DNA from: Macrococcoides epidermidis
GTDB taxonomy: Bacteria > Bacillota > Bacilli > Staphylococcales > Staphylococcaceae
Strand: one strand, 5' to 3'
Assembly (NCBI RefSeq): GCF_042659445.1
Contig: NZ_JBHSSR010000001.1
Length of the DNA: 64,000 bases
The position numbers were made by a program, and so were the translations under genes. The notes beneath the pieces were generated by a model. That model saw only the letters and a program-made list of their open reading frames with translations, did not search any database and was not told the DNA's origin. Of the stretch, positions 44,891-54,618 are shown piece by piece; position 1 is the first letter of the stretch; the number at the start of each line of letters is the position of its first letter.

Positions 44891-47515
44891 ATGAAACGAT
44901 TAACTGCAGCAGAAATTAGACAAATGTATTTAGACTTTTTTGTAGAGAAAGGACATATGATTGAACCTTCAGCACCTTTAGTACCAATAGATGACGACAC
45001 ACTTCTATGGATTAACTCAGGTGTAGCAACGCTTAAGAAATATTTCGATGGCCGTGTTATTCCAAAAAATCCACGTATCACAAATGCACAAAAATCAATC
45101 CGTACAAATGATATTGAAAATGTAGGATTTACGGCACGTCACCATACATTCTTTGAAATGTTAGGGAATTTCTCTATTGGTGATTACTTTAAGAAAGAAG
45201 CAATTGAATTTGCATGGGAATTCTTAACGAGTGAGCGCTGGATGGCGATTGAACCAGAAAAATTATACGTTACTATTCATCCGGAAGATACTGAAGCGTA
45301 TGATTTCTGGGTTAATGATATCGGTTTAACTGATGACCGTATTACACGTATTGAAGGAAACTTCTGGGATATCGGAGAAGGTCCGAGTGGTCCGAATACT
45401 GAAATTTTCTATGATCGTGGAGAGAGCTATGGCCAAGATGATCCTGCAGAAGAAATGTATCCAGGTGGAGAAAACGAGCGTTATTTAGAAGTATGGAACT
45501 TAGTGTTCTCTGAGTTCAACCATAATCCTGATCACACATATTCACCGCTTCCTAAGCAAAACATAGATACAGGGATGGGATTAGAGCGTATGGCTTCTAT
45601 TTCTCAAGATGTTCCGACAAACTATGATACAGATTTATTTATGCCGATTATAGAAGCAACAGAACAAATTTCAGGGAAAAAATATCGTACTAATAAAGAA
45701 GATGATATTGCTTTCAAAGTGATTGCAGACCATATCCGTACAGTAAGCTTTGCAATTGGAGATGGTGCACTACCATCAAATGAAGGGCGTGGCTATGTAT
45801 TACGTCGTTTACTACGCCGTGCAGTTCGTTTCGCTCAGAAATTAAATATTAATAAACCTTTCATGTATGAGCTTGTTGATATCGTAGCAAGCATTATGAA
45901 ACCATATTATCCAAATGTAGATAAAAATAAAGATTTCATTAAAAAAGTAATTAAATCTGAAGAAGATAGATTCCATGAAACACTTGAAGAAGGTTTAGTA
46001 CATTTCAATGCATTAAAAGAAGCTGCACAAAATTCAGATAAACGATTAAAAGGCGAAGATGTATTCAAATTGTATGATACATTCGGTTTCCCTGTGGAAT
46101 TAACTGAAGAATTAGCTGAAGAAGCAGGTATTGCAGTTGATCATGAAGGATTCGAAATGGCTATGGAAGCACAGCGTACACGTGCGCGAGAATCACGACA
46201 AAAGACGCAAAGTATGCAGGTTCAAAATGAAGTGTTATCGAATATTAAAGTTGAAAGTAAATTCGTTGGTTATGATACTTTATCAAATGAAACACAAGTA
46301 GTAGCGATTGTGGAAAACGGTGAAAGTGTAGATGCTTCAAAAGAAGATACAATACAGTTTATCCTTACTGAGACACCATTTTATGCTGTAAGTGGTGGAC
46401 AAATTGCTGATACAGGGATTGTTTCAAATGAAGAATTTGAGATTGAGGTTACCGAGGTTACGAAGGCCCCAAATGGCCAGAATCTGCACACAGGAACAGT
46501 TCGTTTCGGTAAAGTAACTGTTGGTGCTAAAGTGAAGACGCAAGTAGATCCAAACTTCAGAACATTTGTAATTAAAAACCATAGTGCGACGCATTTAATG
46601 CATCAGGCATTAAAAGATGTTTTAGGCACACACGTTAATCAGGCTGGTTCATTAGTAACACCAGAACGACTTCGCTTTGACTTTTCTCATTTCGGTCCAG
46701 TTACACAAGAAGAAATAGAAAAAATTGAACGTATCGTAAATGAAAAAATATGGGCAAATCTACCGGTTGAAATCAATGAAATGCCGATAAAAGAAGCAAA
46801 AGAAAAAGGTGCGATGGCTTTATTCGGTGAAAAATATGGTGATATCGTTCGTGTTGTTGAAATGAGTGATTATTCAATTGAGCTATGTGGTGGTGTGCAT
46901 GTACGCAATACTGGTGAAATAGGTTTATTCAAGATAGTGTCTGAATCAGGTACAGGGGCTGGTGTACGTCGTATTGAAGCCGTAACAAGCAAAGCAGCAT
47001 TTGAATATTTATCAACATATCAAAATACAGTGAATGACATTTTACCAAAAGTGAAAGTAAAACAGAAAGAACAATTAGCAGGTAAGATTGATGAATTAAC
47101 AGCTACGATTCGTGGTCAGGAAAAAACAATCACTGAATTGAATAAAGCAGTAGCATCTCTTAAGATGGGTGACATAACAGAACAAGTTGAAGAAATTAAC
47201 GGACTTAAGTTATTAGCAGTGGAAGTAGATGCAGAAGATAATAAAATGCTGCGTGAACTTATGGATGACTATAGATCAAAATTACAGGATGCAGTAATCT
47301 TTATCGCTGCAGCAAATGACAAGTTAAATTATATGGCGAGTGTACCAAAAGATAAAACGTCACAAGTGAAGGCTGGAGACATTATAAAAGGTGTTGCAAA
47401 TGCAACTGGCGGTAAAGGTGGCGGCCGTCCTGATTCTGCTCAAGGTGCAGCAAATGATCCAGCTGGTATTACAACAGCATTACAATTTGTGAAGGATTAT
47501 ATTAATACATTGTAA
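44891..47515 (+). CDS. alaS: Alanyl-tRNA synthetase
   Basis: 874 aa. Catalytic core with RHHTFFEMLGNFSIGDYF, the editing domain with zinc-binding HSATHLMHQAL and CGGVHVRNTG, and the C-Ala domain with the glycine-rich GGKGGGRPDSAQG are in order. ATG 44891 follows AAAGGAGAAG; an in-frame ATG at 44858 lies within the terminator. Controlled by the Ala T-box. Confidence 0.98.
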   Translation: MKRLTAAEIRQMYLDFFVEKGHMIEPSAPLVPIDDDTLLWINSGVATLKKYFDGRVIPKNPRITNAQKSIRTNDIENVGFTARHHTFFEMLGNFSIGDYFKKEAIEFAWEFLTSERWMAIEPEKLYVTIHPEDTEAYDFWVNDIGLTDDRITRIEGNFWDIGEGPSGPNTEIFYDRGESYGQDDPAEEMYPGGENERYLEVWNLVFSEFNHNPDHTYSPLPKQNIDTGMGLERMASISQDVPTNYDTDLFMPIIEATEQISGKKYRTNKEDDIAFKVIADHIRTVSFAIGDGALPSNEGRGYVLRRLLRRAVRFAQKLNINKPFMYELVDIVASIMKPYYPNVDKNKDFIKKVIKSEEDRFHETLEEGLVHFNALKEAAQNSDKRLKGEDVFKLYDTFGFPVELTEELAEEAGIAVDHEGFEMAMEAQRTRARESRQKTQSMQVQNEVLSNIKVESKFVGYDTLSNETQVVAIVENGESVDASKEDTIQFILTETPFYAVSGGQIADTGIVSNEEFEIEVTEVTKAPNGQNLHTGTVRFGKVTVGAKVKTQVDPNFRTFVIKNHSATHLMHQALKDVLGTHVNQAGSLVTPERLRFDFSHFGPVTQEEIEKIERIVNEKIWANLPVEINEMPIKEAKEKGAMALFGEKYGDIVRVVEMSDYSIELCGGVHVRNTGEIGLFKIVSESGTGAGVRRIEAVTSKAAFEYLSTYQNTVNDILPKVKVKQKEQLAGKIDELTATIRGQEKTITELNKAVASLKMGDITEQVEEINGLKLLAVEVDAEDNKMLRELMDDYRSKLQDAVIFIAAANDKLNYMASVPKDKTSQVKAGDIIKGVANATGGKGGGRPDSAQGAANDPAGITTALQFVKDYINTL

Positions 47516-47576
47516 TTAAAAATTGTTTTATAGTATGATATTATTGAACAAATGTCATACAAAGGAGTGTATTGCA

Positions 47577-47846
47577 GTGGAAAATTTCGATAAAACAATG
47601 AAGTTCAACTTTGATGAACTACCGAAAGAAGAAGTAAGAACTGTATTATTGAATGTTTATAATACTTTAGAAGAAAGAGGATATAGCCCGATCAATCAAA
47701 TCGTTGGTTACCTATTATCAGGAGATCCAGCTTATATTCCAAGACATAATGATGCCAGAAATCAAATCCGACGTTTAGATCGTGACGATATTATGGAACA
47801 ACTTGTATCAAACTATATTCAAACTGAGAAAAAAGGTAATGAATAA
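47577..47846 (+). CDS. yrzL: IreB family protein, UPF0297 (YrzL)
   Basis: 89 aa small protein of the IreB/YrzL family (FDKTMKFNFDEL, GYSPINQIVGYLLSGDPAYI, HNDARNQIRRLDRD). In Enterococcus, IreB is phosphorylated by the PASTA kinase IreK and modulates cephalosporin resistance; the Staphylococcus role is less clear. GTG 47577 with AAAGGAG eight bases upstream is the start; an upstream ATG gives 18 unrelated residues. Overlaps ruvX by eight bases. Confidence 0.9.
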   Translation: MENFDKTMKFNFDELPKEEVRTVLLNVYNTLEERGYSPINQIVGYLLSGDPAYIPRHNDARNQIRRLDRDDIMEQLVSNYIQTEKKGNE

Positions 47847-48258
47847 AGTTATCGGTTTAGATGTTGGTTCTAAAACGATTGGTGTTGCATTAAGTGATGC
47901 CATGGGTTGGACTGCGCAAGGTCTTACTACACTCCGCATCGATGAAGCAAATGAAGAGTTTGGGATAGCCGAACTCAAAAAGATCATAGATGAAAATAAT
48001 GTTGATACTGCCGTTATTGGATTACCTAAAAATATGAATAATTCAGTAGGACCAAGGGGAGAAGCATCAATTCGATTTAGTGAAATGTTGAAAGCAGTTT
48101 GTCCTGACATTACAATAGTAATGTGGGACGAACGTTTATCGACAGTTGGTGCTGAAAGAACACTGTTAGAAGCGGATGTTTCACGCAAGAAAAGAAAGCA
48201 GGTCATTGATAAGATGGCTGCAGTTTTCATATTACAAGGGTATTTAAATTCAAAATAA
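47839..48258 (+). CDS. ruvX: Putative Holliday junction resolvase RuvX (YqgF)
   Basis: 139 aa RNase H-like fold with GLDVGSKTIGVALSD at the N-terminus, VIGLPKNM and WDERLSTVGAE. The family acts in pre-16S rRNA 5' end maturation in E. coli and may cut branched DNA. ATG 47839 lies within the yrzL 3' end, with AAAAAGG upstream; a start at 47782 would need 19 residues out of yrzL. Confidence 0.92.
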   Translation: MNKVIGLDVGSKTIGVALSDAMGWTAQGLTTLRIDEANEEFGIAELKKIIDENNVDTAVIGLPKNMNNSVGPRGEASIRFSEMLKAVCPDITIVMWDERLSTVGAERTLLEADVSRKKRKQVIDKMAAVFILQGYLNSK

Positions 48259-48272
48259 AAAGGATGATTAAA

Positions 48273-48587
48273 ATGACAGAAGAAATGAACAATCAGGAGA
48301 CGCTAGATATTAATGAAGAAGTAGAATTATTAGAACTTTATGATGAAGAAGGTAATCAAGTATTATACCGCAAATTAGTAAGTTTTAGACACCCAGGATT
48401 TGAGAAAGAATATGTTATCTTAGCTGAAGAAGGTTCAGATGAAGAGGAAGAAATCGAATTAATTCCAATGATCAATGTACCTGATAGCGAAGGAGAAGGC
48501 GGAAAATTAATTCCAATCGAAACAGATGAAGAATGGGATATGATTGAAGAATTCGTAAACACTAACTTTGATGAAGAAGAGCTTTAA
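48273..48587 (+). CDS. yrzB: DUF1292 family protein (YrzB)
   Basis: 104 aa, strongly acidic, in the conserved yrzL-ruvX-yrzB cluster. No enzymatic motif is seen and the function is unknown. I prefer ATG 48273 over ATG 48264 because of SD spacing (AAAAGG at 48258-48263). Confidence 0.85.
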   Translation: MTEEMNNQETLDINEEVELLELYDEEGNQVLYRKLVSFRHPGFEKEYVILAEEGSDEEEEIELIPMINVPDSEGEGGKLIPIETDEEWDMIEEFVNTNFDEEEL

Positions 48588-48605
48588 TCTTAAAGGAGTT
48601 TGATT

Positions 48606-49739
48606 ATGTCGAATAGAAACAAAGAAATTAGAGATTCAAAATCTTTCTCTAAACTTCTTTCTTCTATCATTATCGGAATTATTTTAATAGGCGTGTGTAT
48701 TTTAGCAGTTGGTAGTTATTTTTATATTAGCTCTAGCCAAAAGCCACTGAATCCAGATGATAAGTCTACTACTAAGATAGAAATATTACCTGGTGAGTCT
48801 GCAACGATGATTGGAGAAAAATTAGAAAAAGAAAAAATCATTAAAAGTAGTACGATGTTCAAGTATTATTTGAAGTTTAATAATATTTCTAATTTCCAGG
48901 CAGGAAATTATGAATTATCGCCTTCTATGACGTTTAAACAAATTTCAAAAAGTCTTCAAAAAGGTGAAGTTTACATTCCAGTTGTCTTTAAAATGAATGT
49001 TCCTGAAGGTATTACAATCGATCAAATCGGTGAGATTGTTGAAAAGAAAACTTCAATTAATAAAGCGGATTTTGTTAAAGAGGTAAATAATCCTGCTTTC
49101 ATTAAAAAGATGCAGAAGAAACATCCGAAGTTAATTACAAAAGAGGTCTTTAATAAAGATATTAAAGTACCTTTAGAAGGCTATTTATATCCTGCGACAT
49201 ATGATTTTACTGAAAAGAATCCTACGACTGAAGAAATCGTTGATAAAATGCTAACAGCGACTGAAGAAAATGCTTTTCCGTTATGGGATAAATATGGTGG
49301 CATTTTATTGACAGAAGCTGGTGCTGAAAAGCGACTAACGTTCCATGAATTCCTGACATTCTCATCATTAGTTGAAAGAGAAGCGACAGGACTAACAGAT
49401 CGAGCGAAGATTGCATCAGTATTTATTAATCGTATGGAAGCAAACCCTGCCATGCCACTGCAGACAGACCCTACAGTATTATATGCGCTAGGTCGTCATA
49501 AAGCTGTTACATATGAAGCAGATTTGAAAGTTCAATCCCCTTATAACACGTACATCAATACAGGTTTACCACCTGGGCCGATTGCAACAAGTGGTAAAGA
49601 ATCAATGGAAAGTGTCTTAAATCCTGCAAAGACAAATTATTTATACTTCTTAGCAGCAAAAGACGGTAAGAACTATTTCTCTAAAACATATGAAGAACAT
49701 CTGCAACTTAAAGATAAACATATTGATAGTCAGCAATAA
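48606..49739 (+). CDS. mltG: Endolytic murein transglycosylase MltG
   Basis: 377 aa. A cytosolic tail, one membrane helix (about residues 18-42), a LysM-like region and the YceG domain with catalytic Glu in FSSLVEREA. MltG cuts nascent glycan strands and sets their length. ATG 48606 follows AAAGGAG; an in-frame TTG at 48600 abuts it. A terminator follows directly. Confidence 0.93.
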   Translation: MSNRNKEIRDSKSFSKLLSSIIIGIILIGVCILAVGSYFYISSSQKPLNPDDKSTTKIEILPGESATMIGEKLEKEKIIKSSTMFKYYLKFNNISNFQAGNYELSPSMTFKQISKSLQKGEVYIPVVFKMNVPEGITIDQIGEIVEKKTSINKADFVKEVNNPAFIKKMQKKHPKLITKEVFNKDIKVPLEGYLYPATYDFTEKNPTTEEIVDKMLTATEENAFPLWDKYGGILLTEAGAEKRLTFHEFLTFSSLVEREATGLTDRAKIASVFINRMEANPAMPLQTDPTVLYALGRHKAVTYEADLKVQSPYNTYINTGLPPGPIATSGKESMESVLNPAKTNYLYFLAAKDGKNYFSKTYEEHLQLKDKHIDSQQ

Positions 49740-49768
49740 GAATAGGATATTTTGTCCTATTCTTTTTT
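49737..49768 (+). terminator. Intrinsic terminator after mltG
   Basis: A stem built on AAGAATAGGA / TCCTATTCTT with a short loop, then TTTTT. It starts in the mltG stop codon region. Confidence 0.88.
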
Positions 49769-49780
49769 GATTTTATCAAG

Positions 49781-49823
49781 TTGTAATTTTACTATTACAA
49801 TTTTGGTTGTTTTATGGTACAAT
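49781..49823 (+). promoter_or_regulatory. Promoter and overlapping inverted repeat for trmR operon
   Basis: TTACAA (49795-49800), a 17-bp spacer and TACAAT (49818-49823) with a TGn extension form the promoter. A perfect inverted repeat TTGTAAT (49781-49787) / ATTACAA (49794-49800) covers the -35, a good place for a repressor or activator. Confidence 0.55.
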
Positions 49824-49846
49824 ATCATGAAAATATAAAACACTAC

Positions 49847-49874
49847 TACCAGCCTTTGTGGTTGGTAATTTTTT
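49847..49874 (+). terminator. Terminator-like hairpin in the trmR leader
   Basis: An 8-bp stem (TACCAGCC 49847-49854 / GGTTGGTA 49860-49867, one G-U) with a 5-nt loop and six Ts. It lies between the promoter and the trmR start, so it would attenuate the operon. Confidence 0.65.
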
Positions 49875-49893
49875 CGTTAAAGGATTGTTTTAA

Positions 49894-50520
49894 TTGATAA
49901 AAGAAGAGACATATATCAGTAGATTAAATCCAATCAGTACAATCGATGATTTAATTGAAGTCGCAAAAGAAAATGACGTGCCAATTATGGATAAAATATC
50001 AGTAGAATTCGTCAAACAGTTGATTCGCATACATCATGCGAAGTCAGTACTAGAAATCGGTACAGCAATTGGATATAGTGCATTACATTTTGCATCAGTA
50101 AAAGATAATATTCATATCACAACGATTGAACGTAATGAAACAATGTATCAATATGCTTTGAAGCATATTGAACAATATAACAAAGCACACCAAATTCGCC
50201 CGATCTTTAAAGATGCGCTTGAAGCATTTGATGAGGTGAGCGACACAGAATATGATATATTATTTATCGATGCTGCTAAGGCGCAATCATTAAAGTTTTT
50301 TGAGTTATACAGTCCATTAGTCCGAAAAGGCGGTTTAATTATTACTGATAATATTTTATATCACGATTTTGTAGGCAATATTGAAATTGTGCGCAGTAGA
50401 AATATTAAACAGATGGTGCGTAAAATTGAAAAATATAATACATGGCTAAGTGAAAATACATCGTTTGATACGAATTTCATTGATATTGGAGATGGAATGA
50501 GTATTTCAGTGAAAAAATAA
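49894..50520 (+). CDS. trmR: tRNA 5-hydroxyuridine methyltransferase TrmR
   Basis: 208 aa AdoMet-dependent O-methyltransferase. Motif I VLEIGTAIGYSALHFA (about residues 51-66) and the acidic FIDAAKAQ are visible. B. subtilis YrrM/TrmR methylates ho5U34 to mo5U34 in tRNA; the same operon holds the hydroxylation proteins, which supports this role over catechol-type methylation. TTG start at 49894 with AAAGGA upstream. Confidence 0.85.
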   Translation: MIKEETYISRLNPISTIDDLIEVAKENDVPIMDKISVEFVKQLIRIHHAKSVLEIGTAIGYSALHFASVKDNIHITTIERNETMYQYALKHIEQYNKAHQIRPIFKDALEAFDEVSDTEYDILFIDAAKAQSLKFFELYSPLVRKGGLIITDNILYHDFVGNIEIVRSRNIKQMVRKIEKYNTWLSENTSFDTNFIDIGDGMSISVKK

Positions 50521-50531
50521 AGGAGTACATT

Positions 50532-51455
50532 ATGACAGAATTATTAGTAACACCTAAATCTTTATCACATATTAGTGATTTAATTGAAGCAGGTGCAGAT
50601 GCATTTGTTATCGGAGAAGAACAATTTGGATTACGTCTGGCAGGTGAATTTAATCGTGAAGATTTAAAGGCTGCAATAGATTTAATTCATGAACACAATA
50701 AGAAGGCATATGTTGCAGTAAACGGGATATTTCATAATGAACATTTAGATGCGGTTGAAGATTATATGAAATTTTTACACGTCGTAAAACCAGACGCAAT
50801 TTTATTTGGAGATCCTGCAATTGTAATGTATGAAAGAGAACTAGGCAATACGATACCGTTACAATGGAATCAGGAAACTTTAGTTACGAATTATTTCCAG
50901 GTGAACTACTGGGGACAACGTGGTGCAAACCGAGCGGTACTTGCACGTGAGTTATCTCTTGATGAAGTATTAAACATTAAAGCGCATAGTGATGTTGCGA
51001 TTGAAGTGCAAGTGCATGGCATGACATGTATGTTCCAATCGAAACGTAGTTTATTAGGTAATTATTTTATGTATCAGGATAAAGTAATGAAAATTGAAAA
51101 TCGTGAAATTAAAGATGCAATGTTACTTTATGATGAAGAACGAAATAATAAATATCCAATTTTTGAAGATAGTAATGGCACACATATTATGAGTCCAAAT
51201 GACATTTGCGTTATCGAAGAATTAGAAGAGTTAATTGAAGCTGGGATTGATTCATTTAAAATAGATGGCGTATTACATTCAGAAGAATATATTACGACAG
51301 TGACAAAAGCATATCGACAAGCGCTTGACCTTTATGATGAAGATGTCGAAGCATATGAGGATGCTAAATTTGATCTTGTAGATATGATTGAAGAAATTCA
51401 ACCAGAACATCGTCCACTGGATCAAGGATTCTTATTTAAACAAACTGTATATTAA
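50532..51455 (+). CDS. trhP1: Peptidase U32 family, tRNA hydroxylation protein TrhP1
   Basis: 307 aa, YrrN type: the shorter of two paired U32 proteins. In B. subtilis YrrN and YrrO are needed for prephenate-dependent hydroxylation of U34 in tRNA. A TIM-barrel-like N-terminus (LSHISDLIEAGADAFVIG) and VQVHGMTCMF (about residues 158-167, the single conserved Cys region) are seen. SD AAAGGAG overlaps the trmR end. Confidence 0.85.
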   Translation: MTELLVTPKSLSHISDLIEAGADAFVIGEEQFGLRLAGEFNREDLKAAIDLIHEHNKKAYVAVNGIFHNEHLDAVEDYMKFLHVVKPDAILFGDPAIVMYERELGNTIPLQWNQETLVTNYFQVNYWGQRGANRAVLARELSLDEVLNIKAHSDVAIEVQVHGMTCMFQSKRSLLGNYFMYQDKVMKIENREIKDAMLLYDEERNNKYPIFEDSNGTHIMSPNDICVIEELEELIEAGIDSFKIDGVLHSEEYITTVTKAYRQALDLYDEDVEAYEDAKFDLVDMIEEIQPEHRPLDQGFLFKQTVY

Positions 51456-51466
51456 GGAATGATTTG

Positions 51467-52726
51467 ATGAAAACGGAATTAGAAATTAAACAACCAAAAC
51501 AAATAATAAAGAAACCAGAATTATTAGCGCCTGCTGGTAACCTTGAGAAATTAAAAATTGCAGTACATTACGGTGCTGATGCTGTATTCCTTGGAGGACA
51601 AGAATACGGATTACGTTCAAACGCTGACAATTTCACAATTGAAGAAATTAAAGAAGGCGTAGACTTTGCGAATAAATATGGTGCTAAAATTTATATTACG
51701 ACCAATATTATTGCGCATGATGAAAATATGGATGGTTTAGAAGATTATCTTATCGCACTTGAAGGAACTGGAGCGTCAGGAATTATCGTAGCAGATCCGC
51801 TAATCATTGAAACATGTAAACGTGTTGCGCCTAAACTTGAAATACATCTTTCCACACAACAATCACTATCAAACGTGAAAGCTGTTGAATACTGGAAGTC
51901 TGAAGGTTTAGAACGTGTCGTACTTGCTCGTGAAACGAGTGCTGAAGAAATTAAGGAAATGAAAGAAAAAATTGATATCGAGATTGAGGCATTCATTCAT
52001 GGTGCAATGTGTATTGCTTATTCTGGTCGTTGTACATTAAGTAACCATATGACAGCACGAGATTCAAATCGTGGCGGCTGTTGTCAAAGTTGTCGCTGGG
52101 ATTATGATTTATTAACAGTAGATGATGGTGAACTTGATGTTGTTTATGATGGAGATGCAACACCTTTTGCAATGAGTCCTAAAGATTTAAAGCTTGTTGA
52201 GTCAATTCCGAAGATGATTGATATCGGCGTAGATTCATTGAAGATAGAAGGTCGTATGAAATCAATTCATTATATCGCTACAGTAGTATCTGTTTATCGC
52301 AAAGTAATTGATGCTTATTGTGCAGACCCTGAAAATTTCAAGATTGATCCGAAATGGTTAATTGAATTAGATAAATGTGCCAATCGTGATACAGCAAGTG
52401 CATTCTTCGAAGGGGTTCCTGGTTTTGAAGAGCAAATGTTTGGCCATGAACAGTCTAAAAAAACACCTTTTGATTTCTGTGGATTAGTGTTAGACTATTC
52501 TGAAGAAACACAAATTGCAACAATTCAGCAACGTAATAATTTTAAACCAGGACAGGAAATTGAATTCTTTGGTCCTGAAATAGAAAACTTTAAGCAAGTC
52601 ATCGATGTTATATATGATGAAGAGGGGACAGAATTAGATGCAGCACGTCATCCTCTTCAAATCGTACAAATTAAAGTAAAACATCCAGTCTATCCAATGA
52701 ATATGATGAGGAAGGAACTAATTTAA
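51467..52726 (+). CDS. trhP2: Peptidase U32 family, tRNA hydroxylation protein TrhP2
   Basis: 419 aa, the longer U32 partner (YrrO type). The U32 signature EAFIHGAMCIAYSGRCTLSN (about residues 175-194) is intact and is followed by the cysteine pair GGCCQSCRW that, with the former, can bind an iron-sulfur cluster. It has the extra C-terminal beta domain. ATG 51467 with AAGGAATG upstream. The stop overlaps udk. Confidence 0.88.
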   Translation: MKTELEIKQPKQIIKKPELLAPAGNLEKLKIAVHYGADAVFLGGQEYGLRSNADNFTIEEIKEGVDFANKYGAKIYITTNIIAHDENMDGLEDYLIALEGTGASGIIVADPLIIETCKRVAPKLEIHLSTQQSLSNVKAVEYWKSEGLERVVLARETSAEEIKEMKEKIDIEIEAFIHGAMCIAYSGRCTLSNHMTARDSNRGGCCQSCRWDYDLLTVDDGELDVVYDGDATPFAMSPKDLKLVESIPKMIDIGVDSLKIEGRMKSIHYIATVVSVYRKVIDAYCADPENFKIDPKWLIELDKCANRDTASAFFEGVPGFEEQMFGHEQSKKTPFDFCGLVLDYSEETQIATIQQRNNFKPGQEIEFFGPEIENFKQVIDVIYDEEGTELDAARHPLQIVQIKVKHPVYPMNMMRKELI

Positions 52727-53349
52727 TGGCGCATACGACTATCATCGGTATTGCGGGAGGTTCTGGTTCAGGTAAGACATCAGTAACTTCTAAAATACTT
52801 AAAAATTTAGAAGGCTACAGTGTAGCTTTAATCGAGCAGGATTATTATTATAAAAATCAGGATCATCTTAGTTTTGAAGAACGTTTAAAGACCAATTATG
52901 ATCATCCTTTAGCATTTGATAATGATTTACTTATTCAAAATTTAATTGATTTACGTAATGGTGAGACTGTAAAGGTTCCTACATATGATTACACAAATCA
53001 TACAAGAAGTAAGAAAACGATTACATTTGAGCCAAAAGATGTTATTATAGTAGAAGGCATTTTTGCTTTAGAAAATGAAACACTTCGTGATTTAATGGAT
53101 GTTAAAATTTATGTTGATACGGATGCAGATCTTCGTATTTTAAGAAGACTGATGAGAGATATAGAAGAGCGTGGTCGAACAATGGAATCAGTTATTGATC
53201 AATATTTAACTGTTGTGAGACCGATGCATAATCAATTCATTGAACCAACGAAACGATATGCTGACATTATTATACCTGAAGGTGGCAGTAATGCAGTTGC
53301 TATCGATATTATGACAACAAAAATACAATCATTAATTCGAGTGAATTAG
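52726..53349 (+). CDS. udk: Uridine kinase
   Basis: 207 aa. It phosphorylates uridine and cytidine. P-loop GIAGGSGSGKTSV (about residues 8-20), YDYTNH and IVEGIFAL are characteristic. It is coupled to trhP2 by a TAATG overlap. Confidence 0.97.
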   Translation: MAHTTIIGIAGGSGSGKTSVTSKILKNLEGYSVALIEQDYYYKNQDHLSFEERLKTNYDHPLAFDNDLLIQNLIDLRNGETVKVPTYDYTNHTRSKKTITFEPKDVIIVEGIFALENETLRDLMDVKIYVDTDADLRILRRLMRDIEERGRTMESVIDQYLTVVRPMHNQFIEPTKRYADIIIPEGGSNAVAIDIMTTKIQSLIRVN

Positions 53350-53368
53350 TAGAAAGAAGGATTTATCC

Positions 53369-53845
53369 ATGGAAATGCAAAAAGAATACCCAATGACTAA
53401 AGAAGGATTTGAAAAGTTAGAAGTTGAATTAGAACATTTAAAAACAGTAAGACGACCTGAAGTCGTTGAAAAAATTAAAGTTGCACGTAGTTTTGGTGAC
53501 CTTTCAGAGAACTCAGAATACGATGCTGCTAAAGATGAGCAAGGCTTTGTTGAACAGGAAATTACTAAGATTGAAATGATGTTACGTCATGCAGTTATTA
53601 TTGAAGATGATGGTTCAAAATCAGAAGTTCAATTAGGCAGAACAGTAACATTTACTGAAGTGCCTGGTAATGAAGAAGAATCATATAAAATTGTAGGTTC
53701 TGCTGAAGCTGATCCTTTTGAAGGTAAAATTTCAAATGAATCTCCAATTGCTAAAGCATTACTTGGTAAAAAAGTTGGCGACGAAGTAAACGTTCCGTTA
53801 CCAAACGGCAATGAAATGCGTGTTAAAATCGTTGAAATCAGCTAA
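53369..53845 (+). CDS. greA: Transcription elongation factor GreA
   Basis: 158 aa. An N-terminal coiled coil carries the two acidic residues at its tip (NSEYDAAKDEQGF, about residues 50-62), which reach the RNA polymerase active site to stimulate transcript cleavage. The C-terminal FKBP-like domain follows. Typical length, ATG with AGAAAGGA. Confidence 0.97.
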   Translation: MEMQKEYPMTKEGFEKLEVELEHLKTVRRPEVVEKIKVARSFGDLSENSEYDAAKDEQGFVEQEITKIEMMLRHAVIIEDDGSKSEVQLGRTVTFTEVPGNEEESYKIVGSAEADPFEGKISNESPIAKALLGKKVGDEVNVPLPNGNEMRVKIVEIS

Positions 53846-53862
53846 TATATTATATATACATT

Positions 53863-53888
53863 AAAGTAGATCTTATGATCTACTTTTT
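53863..53888 (+). terminator. Intrinsic terminator after greA
   Basis: A 10-bp perfect stem (AAAGTAGATC / GATCTACTTT) with loop TTAT and terminal Ts, just upstream of the mtnN SD. Confidence 0.88.
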
Positions 53889-53905
53889 ATTTAGGAGGAA
53901 TTCGT

Positions 53906-54598
53906 GTGATTGGAATTATCGGAGCAATGCAGGAAGAGATTGAAATTTTAAAGGGTGATATGCAGGAACTGCAAACAGAAAAGATTGCCCATGTTGAAAT
54001 CTTTAAAGGTAATTTATATGGTAAAGATGTTGTATTAATGCAAAGTGGTATCGGTAAAGTGAATGCTGCAATCTGTGCAACACTGCTTATCCAGAATTAT
54101 CATCCGGAGATAATCATCAATACAGGTAGTGCAGGTGGCTTAGGTGCTTCTTTAGCTGTTGGTGATATTGTTATTAGTCAAAGCGTACTTCATCATGATG
54201 TTGTTGCGACTGCTTTTGGCTATGCATTAGGGCAAGTACCAGGTATGCCTGCACGATATCTTGCTGATGAAAAATTAATTGAATATACACAACAGGCCAT
54301 TGAACAAAATAATCTTAAAGCACATATCGGAGTCATCGTTTCAGGTGATAGTTTCATTGGCTCATCTGAACAAAAGCAGGAAATCATAACAAACTTTAAT
54401 GAAAGCCTTGCAGTTGAGATGGAAGCAGCTGCAGTAGCACAAACATGTCATCAATTTAAGGTTCCGTTTATTATTACACGTGCTATTTCTGACCTTGCAA
54501 ACGGTGAGGCAGAGATGAGTTTTGAAGAGTTCTTAAAAGTGGCTTGCGTATCAAGTTCTAAAATTGTAAAATCATTAATAGAGACATTACCAGCTTAA
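53906..54598 (+). CDS. mtnN: 5'-Methylthioadenosine/S-adenosylhomocysteine nucleosidase
   Basis: 230 aa. It recycles the by-products of AdoMet use. MEAAAVAQTC (about residues 172-181) and the catalytic Asp in AISDLAN (about 195-201) are diagnostic. GTG start at 53906, eight bases after GGAGGA. Confidence 0.95.
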   Translation: MIGIIGAMQEEIEILKGDMQELQTEKIAHVEIFKGNLYGKDVVLMQSGIGKVNAAICATLLIQNYHPEIIINTGSAGGLGASLAVGDIVISQSVLHHDVVATAFGYALGQVPGMPARYLADEKLIEYTQQAIEQNNLKAHIGVIVSGDSFIGSSEQKQEIITNFNESLAVEMEAAAVAQTCHQFKVPFIITRAISDLANGEAEMSFEEFLKVACVSSSKIVKSLIETLPA

Positions 54599-54618
54599 GG
54601 GGATAGGAGGCGCACGTT

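Noticed and set aside
47808..48230. 140-codon frame antisense to ruvX
   Set aside because: Covers intact ruvX on the other strand and has no promoter or SD.
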